Of a stretch of 25,258 nucleotides of DNA, positions 12,138-19,739 are shown in pieces. The DNA comes from a virus. The translations under genes and the position numbers were made by a program. Each line of letters begins with the position of its first letter. Positions within the stretch are counted from its first letter, which is position 1. The notes under the pieces are model-generated. The model saw only the letters and a list, made by a program, of their open reading frames with translations, made no database searches and was not told the origin of the DNA. Where the stretch lies: IMG/VR virus record IMGVR_UViG_3300030389_001948, positions 1 to 25,258 of that record. The stretch is one strand, 5' to 3'.

Positions 12138-12352
12138 CGAAGGCGAGTAGGATATTGAAGCCATTTGGTTGGCTAAACACCCTGTACGACCTATCACTTG
12201 ATGGAGTATTTACAAAAGAAGGTAAAGATGCCATGCAAAGTGTAAAAGACGAAAGGTTGTATAAGGTTTTAACATACCTGTCTTGGAAAACTGCAAAACA
12301 AGATTATGAACTAGCTGTCAACGAAGAACAGCGAAAAAGTATAAAACAATGA
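12041..12352 (+). CDS. -1 frame extension of the tail assembly chaperone (gpGT-like)
   Basis: This open frame (limits as an ORF) has only a TTG at its 5' end and no ATG before 12229, so independent initiation is unlikely. A -1 slip on the T9 run at 12053-12061 would join residues 1-189 of the 11493 product to 97 residues from 12059 on, giving about 286 residues. The extension is basic (NLFRNGGTKSIAVAKASRIL) with a C-terminal charged helix, as expected of a tape-measure-binding T domain. It ends on ATGA with the next gene. Confidence 0.65.
   Translation: MGVQFFFEQTNFGISKRYKNLFRNGGTKSIAVAKASRILKPFGWLNTLYDLSLDGVFTKEGKDAMQSVKDERLYKVLTYLSWKTAKQDYELAVNEEQRKSIKQ
12053..12061 (+). promoter_or_regulatory. 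T9 slippery site for -1 frameshift
   Basis: AGT TTT TTT TTG in zero frame contains T_TTT_TTT followed by TG. A ribosomal -1 slip or transcriptional slippage on the homopolymer would reach the downstream frame. I saw no obvious strong hairpin directly after it. Confidence 0.6.
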
Positions 12353-13521
12353 GTTTTAACAGACTTAAAGATTTACGAGATAGGTTTGAGCAGCAATGGA
12401 TAAACGGTGGATTTATTTTTGGATATGAGAACGAAATAAACGAAAATCACAACAACGACTACCCACTTTTACTTGTTCTACCGCCAACATCGGAACTTCC
12501 ATCTACGGAAGGTGGCAGTAGAGAAGAATATACCTTTGAGTGTCTTGTAGTCAAGCCATATTACCAAAATCAATCAGGTTCTCTTGATGTAGTGCTTTCT
12601 TTGCTAGAGCAAGAGGGTTTGACTTGGATTCAAAGGGTTTTAGACAGTTATGGGAATAAAGAGGTGATACTAAGTCCTGACAGTATATCTGTCGAACGAG
12701 AAAAAGAGTTATATAATGACAAGTTAATACAAGTCAGACTTACGTTCACTCTCGATTGCTTCTCGCATAACTTCTCATTCATGGATGAGCTATTCATATC
12801 AAATCTAAGTCCTAGAGTGTGGCTTAGAAGTGATTTAGGCGTAAAGACAACGTATAATGGTGGTAATGAGGTTGTGAGCAAGTGGATTGACCAAAGTGGA
12901 AACGGAAATCACTTTCAGCAAACTACCGCAACAAAAATGCCATTATATGAATATGAACTGTCAGATAACGGAAAACCATGCCTTTCATTTGATGGAAAGG
13001 ATGATTTTATGAGTTGTGTAAACGATGGTATATCTTCAGGAGGTAGTGGAATAGCTCATGACCACACTATATTCTTTGTTTTTAAAGCTATGTCAGATTC
13101 AGAACAGGGTATTATACTTTCTAAAAACAGCGAGACAAATAATGCTAATAAGTTTTTAATTTTTGCGAGACTCACATTATCAGGTTATGTTCTTAACGTA
13201 GCATATATAGATGATGATAGTGAAGCTGCTACTGCCGCAGATACTAACGTTTTAGGCGATGTTGTTGTTTATGCAGTTAAATTTCACGAAAAAACATTTA
13301 AAGTTTTTAGAAATGGCACTCAAACCTTTAGCGACACAGAATCTTTCTACGACGCTTTTGATTTTTATCCTGCCAAACCATTGGTGATTGGAGCGAATGC
13401 AGCAGGTGATGATTTTCATTTAGAGATGAAAATGCAGGAGATAATAATTTTCAATGACGATTTTACAGAAGACCAAATAATTAAGGTAAACACATACCTA
13501 CAACATAAATACAATATATAA
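12349..13521 (+). CDS. tail-terminator-like protein fused to a LamG-like lectin domain
   Basis: A 390-residue two-part protein. Residues 1-145 form a compact alpha/beta domain with YPLLLVLPP (38-46), an EYTFECLVVKPYY strand pair (60-72) and VRLTFTLDCF (128-137), resembling phage tail-completion/terminator proteins. Residues 150-390 match a concanavalin/LamG-like jelly roll: PRVWLRSDLGV (155-165), VSKWIDQSGNGNHFQQ (175-190), LSFDGKDDFM (212-221), with a closing QEIIIFNDDF strand. LamG-like folds bind glycans. The fusion would put a carbohydrate-binding domain on the tail, near the head-tail joint if the N-terminal call holds. Confidence 0.7.
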   Translation: MSFNRLKDLRDRFEQQWINGGFIFGYENEINENHNNDYPLLLVLPPTSELPSTEGGSREEYTFECLVVKPYYQNQSGSLDVVLSLLEQEGLTWIQRVLDSYGNKEVILSPDSISVEREKELYNDKLIQVRLTFTLDCFSHNFSFMDELFISNLSPRVWLRSDLGVKTTYNGGNEVVSKWIDQSGNGNHFQQTTATKMPLYEYELSDNGKPCLSFDGKDDFMSCVNDGISSGGSGIAHDHTIFFVFKAMSDSEQGIILSKNSETNNANKFLIFARLTLSGYVLNVAYIDDDSEAATAADTNVLGDVVVYAVKFHEKTFKVFRNGTQTFSDTESFYDAFDFYPAKPLVIGANAAGDDFHLEMKMQEIIIFNDDFTEDQIIKVNTYLQHKYNI

Positions 13522-15662
13522 TGCCAACAGTAGAACTAATAGACAGACCCACAAACACCTTTGTAAGCGTATATGAGCCAATAAAGTTTAGTGCTAGGTT
13601 GGAGAGTACCGACAGAGAATTATATCCAAGTTGTCGAGTTATAATAATACCTTTTGACTCTGTGAATAATGTTTCTGAGTTTGACAACGAGGTTCAAATA
13701 AGAGTTCAAGTACAGCCGAAAAGTCCAACCAACATCGACCAAGATGGTTTTGCTGCAATTTCAATGATACACTACTCGGCTGATTTAAGCTCTATATGCA
13801 GAGATTTTGTTTCCGTTGACCTTAGACCATGTAATCAAGATACAACAGAAGGAGTAAAGAGAGATATAACTCAAGGTGCTATGATGCTTAACACGCAGAA
13901 ATTATTTACCGTAAAGGTCAATATTGAAAAGATAAATACTAGCGGTCAGTTGGTGGATGCTGATGACGTTGATGAATTGACTTTTAATTTTACAGCAATA
14001 AATTCAGCGTTATCAAATGAAGAGCAACACGCATCATATATTGATAATGAGCTAGCGCTAGGTGTCGGTGGTGATAATTTTGTTAATGGTGGATTTTTTC
14101 GCAGATATTTACATGGTAATACTTCGGATAGAAACAGACTATCAAAGTATCTAACATTAAAGCCAACGAATAAGAGATATATTGGAGAAGATGAGTGCGA
14201 GTATCTAAGTATGCTTGTAGAAAGAAATGGTGGCGACTTTCCATACCTTCAGGTTACATTCTTTGATTTAAGCGGAAATCAAATATCAGGCACTATAATT
14301 AACCTTAGAGGTATAGCACTTGGTGATGGAACATATTCAGACACTCCACTTGAACATGGAGTGGTTGGTGTTGCTCAAGAAACGAAAGTGATGGTTCAGT
14401 TTGGTGTTGGAACAAGGAATATAAAAGAAACTACCGAAGGACTTTTGAATGTTGATGATGGCATTGCACCTCTTGTTGGTGATTTTAGACACATTTCAAA
14501 ATATGAAATAGAATCTTACTTTTCCATAGACGGAACTGACCCACAAATCGGTGAAACTGTTACATACCACATCAATCATGATACAACAAATATTGGGAAA
14601 ACACGATTTCATTGGCAAAACAGATTGGGTGGCATTGATAGTTACACTTTTGAAGATACCATGATAAAGTCGCTGATAACATCATCAAGCACCTTTGAGC
14701 AGACCATATACCCTAAGTTTGGAGACCAACTTGGGGAATCTCCTTCCACAAACTTTTACTTCAACAAAGCAAACGAGCAAAGAACAGGGGGTATCACATC
14801 TGACCAATACCATTCTGTTGCAAAGTCGAATATCAAATCATACAGAAACGGTCAGGCAGTATCAAGACCCATAAGCAGTAGCGAAATAACAATGATGGAA
14901 GATTTGCTTTCATCACCAAGAGTATGGATTGAAGGTGGTTGGATAGGCAGAGAGGTGTTTAGAGATAACTTTGATGTTGTTTTAAGCTCAGATAATTGGG
15001 AGGGTTTCTCAGGCGGTGGGTATTCTGATGGTGACTTTGGTGTTACAACATCCAACAATCATATAGCAGGTTCAGGAAATCTTTTCTTTGGAGACAACTC
15101 AGGTAATGATGAATTTTCAGCAGCTAGTAGAAAAAGAATACCATACGACCCAAACAAGATATATGAGATTGAGATAAGAATTAAAAAAGCACAGGGTAGT
15201 GATGCTTCTATATATTGTGGTTTTAGACGATACAATTCGAGTAACACTCTTATAGACACAAGTTGGACTGCCTTAAATAATTACGACATGGAGCATGATG
15301 ACGAGTGGGAGACTTGGAGGGGTTATGCTTCAGGTTTGGGAGAGAATACCACTGATGATGTTAGTGGTCAAAGAAATGATGTAAATAATCCTGCGTATTA
15401 CGGAAGTAATACTGCTTTTATATCTCCAAGATTTTTAGTCAATCATGATAATGAAGCAGGAGTTACACATATAGACTACATCAAGGTTACTGAGTATGAA
15501 TCAGACCTTCCTAATACCGAGAGATGGTATTCTACATTGAACAGAAACTACTACATTCCTGTTGTGATAAAAGATTCAACAACTACAATGTTTGACAGTA
15601 ATAATGTTCAGAAAATCACCGTAGATTATATGCACAGTAAAGAGCAAAAAACACTTAAATAA
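13521..15662 (+). CDS. large tail/baseplate structural protein with a C-terminal carbohydrate-binding-like domain
   Basis: A 713-residue protein, beta-rich throughout, starting one base before the previous stop (ATAATG). It opens with MPTVELIDRPTNTFVSVYEP, an arrangement seen in tail proteins of Bacteroidota phages. Residues about 474-630 (REVFRDNFDVVLSSDNWEGF, then a Gly/Asp/Ser-rich section and KIYEIEIRIKKAQGS) read like a jelly-roll carbohydrate-binding module followed by a short C-terminal domain. It lies between the lectin-fused protein and the tail-hub protein, so it is probably a baseplate or distal-tail protein contacting the cell surface. Exact role not assignable. Confidence 0.65.
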   Translation: MPTVELIDRPTNTFVSVYEPIKFSARLESTDRELYPSCRVIIIPFDSVNNVSEFDNEVQIRVQVQPKSPTNIDQDGFAAISMIHYSADLSSICRDFVSVDLRPCNQDTTEGVKRDITQGAMMLNTQKLFTVKVNIEKINTSGQLVDADDVDELTFNFTAINSALSNEEQHASYIDNELALGVGGDNFVNGGFFRRYLHGNTSDRNRLSKYLTLKPTNKRYIGEDECEYLSMLVERNGGDFPYLQVTFFDLSGNQISGTIINLRGIALGDGTYSDTPLEHGVVGVAQETKVMVQFGVGTRNIKETTEGLLNVDDGIAPLVGDFRHISKYEIESYFSIDGTDPQIGETVTYHINHDTTNIGKTRFHWQNRLGGIDSYTFEDTMIKSLITSSSTFEQTIYPKFGDQLGESPSTNFYFNKANEQRTGGITSDQYHSVAKSNIKSYRNGQAVSRPISSSEITMMEDLLSSPRVWIEGGWIGREVFRDNFDVVLSSDNWEGFSGGGYSDGDFGVTTSNNHIAGSGNLFFGDNSGNDEFSAASRKRIPYDPNKIYEIEIRIKKAQGSDASIYCGFRRYNSSNTLIDTSWTALNNYDMEHDDEWETWRGYASGLGENTTDDVSGQRNDVNNPAYYGSNTAFISPRFLVNHDNEAGVTHIDYIKVTEYESDLPNTERWYSTLNRNYYIPVVIKDSTTTMFDSNNVQKITVDYMHSKEQKTLK

Positions 15663-18235
15663 TGGCTGAGATAAGGGTAGAGATAAGGCATTACAACACC
15701 TCAACATCATCCTTTGATGTTCATGGAGATTTGGATATTGTTTCAAGTGATGACTTTCCGTTGTCATTGACATTTAAAAACTTTGATGTTAGAGATTTAA
15801 ACTCAAGGGGTGGTAGCTTTAGTAAGTCTTTTAAAGTTCCTGCCACCAAAAACAACAACAAGATATTTGGTCACATACACAAAGATGGTAACATAGATAC
15901 AAAAGGTATTAAGCGTGATTTAGACTCTATAATTTACTTAGACAACTCTCCTATAATATCAGGAACTATTAGAATGTCAAAGATTATAAGCAATAAAGAT
16001 GTTATAGAGTATGAGTGCATTTTTCTTGGCGACAATATGAATTGGGCATCAAACATAAAAAACTTAGACTTGAAAGAGCTTAAATTTAGTTCTCAAGCAT
16101 ACACAAGTTACCCACCAACTGAAGTTCCTTTTACCTTTGAAAATCCTAGAACAACTTGGGGTGCTTACATATTTAATCAAGACCAACTAATATATCCTTT
16201 GATTACTATTGGTGAGAGTGATTCAAGTGCTAACGCTACAATAGACAGCGATTATATTCCTTGTGTTTACATAAAGAATGTTTGGGATAAGATATTTCAA
16301 GCACAGGGTTATACTGTTGATTCAACATTTTGTGGTAGTAGGTTTTTTAGAAACCTTATAATGCCACTTATATTCCAAAAGCCAAAGGAGATTACAGACC
16401 TTTCTTTTGGTAGGGTTTCTTCTAGTGTTGAAGAAACGATATTTACTTTGGATTACGGTGAAACTGATGAGGGGGTTGCCTACGAAGTGCCACGCTCAAT
16501 GGAAAATCAATCATTCACAATAGACGAATACGGATATACAGATAGCGATTTCTTTCTTGATTTTGTGGCTTCTGCCGACACCCTGCAAGATGACGCACCA
16601 CTACAACAAGGCGAAGATACTGACGACTATGGAAACGCACAGTTGGGGGTTGAGCATACAGGAGGTTTCAAGAATGGCTTAGTGGTGGCTGCTCAAGGTA
16701 GTGGAACTTTTAACTTAAACGCAGAAGTATCTGTTGAAGTTTCTAACGATGGTGATTCTAATGCAGGTTCATTTATTTTTATGAGTTACATAGTTGAAGC
16801 AGCAATAACAAGACTTACAGGTAGTGGTGATGACGACAGAACTTCTGAAAATGTCATTCAACTTGCAACAGAGTCGCAAGCAATGAATTTAACTTCAGCA
16901 ATTACAAAAAACCACTCATTTACTTTAGAAGCTCTTGATGTTCCTGCTGAATCAGGTGATATTTTTGTCTTAAAAATAAAATTTACACATAATCTTGCCA
17001 TAAACACCGCACAAGCCGTTAATACATCCACAGTAACTTTAAAAACTAAAGCAAACAGTTATTTACAAATAGAGCAAACAGGTTCTTACTTTAATGGTGA
17101 AGAAATAAAGGGTATTCAAAATATGCTTCCAAAAGGAACTCAAGCTGATTTCGTAAAAGGTTTATCTCAACTGTTCAACCTTCAGTTTAAAACTGACCCA
17201 ATATCAAAAATTGTATATGTAGAACCTTACGACCACTTCTATAAATCAACATCAGAAGCCGTTGATTGGTCTGATAAGATAGATTATTCAAAAGATATAG
17301 AGAATGAGTTTTTGCATGACATAAAATCAAAGATATTATTCAAGTATAAAGATGCTAGTAATGATGGGTTGATAAATAGATATAACAAAAGAAATAATGT
17401 AGATTGGGGTGCTTACCAAGAGATTGACGATAGTGGCAAGTTTGCCACAGGTGAGTTTAAGGTTGAAAATGCTTACTTTTCACCCACGTTTAATTGGGTA
17501 GAGCCAAACTATGTTAAATCAGACAAAATTGCTCAAAGTCCTTTGATACCAATGTATTTTAGTGAATATAGCGACTTATCAATATCTAGTGCTATCGAAA
17601 GACCTGAAAAGCAGTTTGAGATAGGTGCTAGAATACTTATTAGGGTAGATGACCACAAGGGTTTGTATTCATCATCAAATGGAAAGAGAATGAGGATGTA
17701 TTACAATATAGATAACATTGACAATGATAATACAGCGAGTTATTACTCTTGGAAAAAGGCATCTTTTTGTGCTTTTGACAACTTAAACTCAACAGAACCA
17801 TACGACGTAAATAACACAGCACCATATAACCAACCTGCAATAAGTACCCTTTCTGAACATACAGTATCAGATGGTTATAATGACTTGAAATATAATCTAT
17901 CATTTTCGGACATATCTCATGAAACTGTTATAAGCACATCAAGAGAGGTTAAGAAAGGACTGTATAGTTTATACTACTCCAAAATGATTGAGCAGTTAAA
18001 ACAAAATCCTAGATTAAAAATAGTTTATCTTAATCTAAAAGTTTCTGATATGATGCTGTTAGATTTTCAGAAGTTAGTATATATAAATGGGGTTTATTAC
18101 AGAATAAACAAAATAATAGACTTTCAGCCACATAAACAGCAATCAACAAAGGTTGAGTTGCAGGAGTATGTTTTTTTAGGAGATACAACAACACCAACCG
18201 CATTACATATTGATGCAGAAAATATAAATCTTTAA
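15662..18235 (+). CDS. tail hub/baseplate structural protein
   Basis: An 857-residue protein. The N-terminus is characteristic of a tail-protein family I associate with Bacteroidota phages: FPLSLTFKNFDVRDLNSRGG at 32-51, SFSKSFKVPATKNNNKIFGH at 52-71, then an II-x-GTIRM strand. That segment resembles the entry domain of gp27/Tal-like hub proteins. The rest is beta-rich, with a late segment VSDMMLLDFQKLVYINGVYY (795-814) recalling the closing domain of these hubs. No peptidase motif seen. Likely part of the tail tip that opens on host binding. Confidence 0.7.
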   Translation: MAEIRVEIRHYNTSTSSFDVHGDLDIVSSDDFPLSLTFKNFDVRDLNSRGGSFSKSFKVPATKNNNKIFGHIHKDGNIDTKGIKRDLDSIIYLDNSPIISGTIRMSKIISNKDVIEYECIFLGDNMNWASNIKNLDLKELKFSSQAYTSYPPTEVPFTFENPRTTWGAYIFNQDQLIYPLITIGESDSSANATIDSDYIPCVYIKNVWDKIFQAQGYTVDSTFCGSRFFRNLIMPLIFQKPKEITDLSFGRVSSSVEETIFTLDYGETDEGVAYEVPRSMENQSFTIDEYGYTDSDFFLDFVASADTLQDDAPLQQGEDTDDYGNAQLGVEHTGGFKNGLVVAAQGSGTFNLNAEVSVEVSNDGDSNAGSFIFMSYIVEAAITRLTGSGDDDRTSENVIQLATESQAMNLTSAITKNHSFTLEALDVPAESGDIFVLKIKFTHNLAINTAQAVNTSTVTLKTKANSYLQIEQTGSYFNGEEIKGIQNMLPKGTQADFVKGLSQLFNLQFKTDPISKIVYVEPYDHFYKSTSEAVDWSDKIDYSKDIENEFLHDIKSKILFKYKDASNDGLINRYNKRNNVDWGAYQEIDDSGKFATGEFKVENAYFSPTFNWVEPNYVKSDKIAQSPLIPMYFSEYSDLSISSAIERPEKQFEIGARILIRVDDHKGLYSSSNGKRMRMYYNIDNIDNDNTASYYSWKKASFCAFDNLNSTEPYDVNNTAPYNQPAISTLSEHTVSDGYNDLKYNLSFSDISHETVISTSREVKKGLYSLYYSKMIEQLKQNPRLKIVYLNLKVSDMMLLDFQKLVYINGVYYRINKIIDFQPHKQQSTKVELQEYVFLGDTTTPTALHIDAENINL

Positions 18236-19221
18236 TGAGGAGAGTAAAAAGAAGTATAAAACAGTTAGCTGTTATAAGTCAAGACACAAAAAAAGATGTC
18301 ATCTACGCAACGATTGACAATGTGCTTCAACCTATTGTTTATGATAGAACTTTAGACAATCAGAATGTTATAAAGCAAAATGTTTTTATGACACCTGAAA
18401 GAAGGTTAGCTAGAAGAATTAAGGCATCTAATACGGCATCTACTGTTATTTCTCAGTTTGAAGGTGATAACATTATAAATCCAATAATTTCATTTGACTA
18501 CAACAAAGGTTTTGCAACGGTTACAAGTGCAAATAATATACAGGTTTGGAATCCATCTTTTGGAGATTCATCTTTAAGACAAGGAACAGAATCAAACGCA
18601 CCTAGCATAGGCTTTGAAGGTAGGGGTGTAAACGGAAAATACCCTGCTTATTTTAACAGAGATAACTCTGAATTTATGGATTTTAGTGGGTCAGCTTTGC
18701 AATTAATAGGAGATTTTACTATGTTTTTTTTCATAGAGCCAATAGCTTCACCATTTAACACAAAGCAAAGGTTGCTTGGACAAAGTTCTAATAGTGATTC
18801 TTTTTTGTCAATAGGAGAAAATACTTTTCACTCTTACAGAATACAATTTAGTCCTTCTACTTTTACAGATGTTGACATAGCGACCACAACGTATGTTCCA
18901 TCATCAAAACAGATATTGGCAACTATACAAAGACATAACGACAAGTTTATAGTTAGAGAAAACTCAGTTGAAATTGCTAGAGAAACTGTTTCCGTTGAGC
19001 CTTTTATTTTTGACCAATTTGGAAAAATAGGAAGTCTTGACCCTGACACTTTTAATGGTCGTCTTTATCATTTTTCTATTTTTGATGGGTTTATTTCTAC
19101 TGAGTTAGAAAAATTAGAAAACTCCATAATTAAAAGAGCTGAACAAGCAGGTAGAGTTGGTGGCGTTCAAGTTGATTATTCGTTTGAAGGAGATGAAATT
19201 GTAGATGTTGAGCCGATATGA
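18235..19221 (+). CDS. LamG-like tail protein
   Basis: A 328-residue protein. A basic N-terminal 60 residues (MRRVKRSIKQLAVISQDTKK) may anchor it to the tail. Residues 80-300 follow a LamG/concanavalin pattern: a FDYNKG start, PAYFNRDNSEFMDFSGS (139-155), a GDFTMFFFIEP strand (159-169), ILATIQRHNDKFIVREN (222-238) and GRLYHFSIFDGF near the end. It parallels the lectin domain at 12784-13521 but is a different sequence. Probable receptor or glycan-binding tail accessory protein. It starts on the stop of the hub gene and overlaps the next gene by 4 nt (ATGA). Confidence 0.65.
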   Translation: MRRVKRSIKQLAVISQDTKKDVIYATIDNVLQPIVYDRTLDNQNVIKQNVFMTPERRLARRIKASNTASTVISQFEGDNIINPIISFDYNKGFATVTSANNIQVWNPSFGDSSLRQGTESNAPSIGFEGRGVNGKYPAYFNRDNSEFMDFSGSALQLIGDFTMFFFIEPIASPFNTKQRLLGQSSNSDSFLSIGENTFHSYRIQFSPSTFTDVDIATTTYVPSSKQILATIQRHNDKFIVRENSVEIARETVSVEPFIFDQFGKIGSLDPDTFNGRLYHFSIFDGFISTELEKLENSIIKRAEQAGRVGGVQVDYSFEGDEIVDVEPI

Positions 19222-19739
19222 AAAATATACTAAAGACATTTGACAGGACAATAAATAAGATTGGCAAGACCTATGTTGAGTCATTCAAGAATGAAGTCTT
19301 ACAGCAAAATCACTCTGCTTCAGGAAAGCTAGTCAACACAATGAAGTATAGCTTGAAAGAGAGCAAAGACTCTGTTGATTTAGTTGTGCAAACACTTGCT
19401 CAATACTTTATGGAGGTTAATGACGGTGTTCCTCCAAAACAATGGGATTTAGATGATGTATTGCAATGGATGGACGACAGAGATTCCAACCCAAACAACA
19501 GATTTAAGTTTCCTAGTGCTAGAGGCGACAGATATATAATGGCAATAAACATTGCTAGAAAAATAGCAAGAGAAGGAACTAAAAACAGCAAAACAGAGTA
19601 TTTATCCTACAATGGATTTAGAAAAGGATTTATTGATAGAGTTGTAAAGTTTCACGAAAAAAACTTTGAAAAAGATATACACAACGCAATACAACAAGAC
19701 ATAGATAACATATTTAAGCAACTACCAAAACAAGCATAA
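19218..19739 (+). CDS. HK97 gp10-like tail/connector protein
   Basis: A 173-residue protein. Residues 28-41 (LQQNHSASGKLVNTMKYS) show the aSGrL-x-ns segment of HK97-gp10-like and related minor tail proteins, followed by a beta section (DSVDLVVQT), GVPPKQWDLDDVLQWM (70-85) and a basic helical end. These proteins sit at the head-tail joint or tail terminator complex and help stop tail polymerisation. Directly precedes and overlaps (TAATG) the tape measure gene. Confidence 0.65.
   Translation: MKNILKTFDRTINKIGKTYVESFKNEVLQQNHSASGKLVNTMKYSLKESKDSVDLVVQTLAQYFMEVNDGVPPKQWDLDDVLQWMDDRDSNPNNRFKFPSARGDRYIMAINIARKIAREGTKNSKTEYLSYNGFRKGFIDRVVKFHEKNFEKDIHNAIQQDIDNIFKQLPKQA

Noticed and set aside
12648-13687. 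Minus-strand ORFs under the tail genes
   Set aside because: No promoter, no family resemblance, and they lie opposite strongly coding plus-strand genes.
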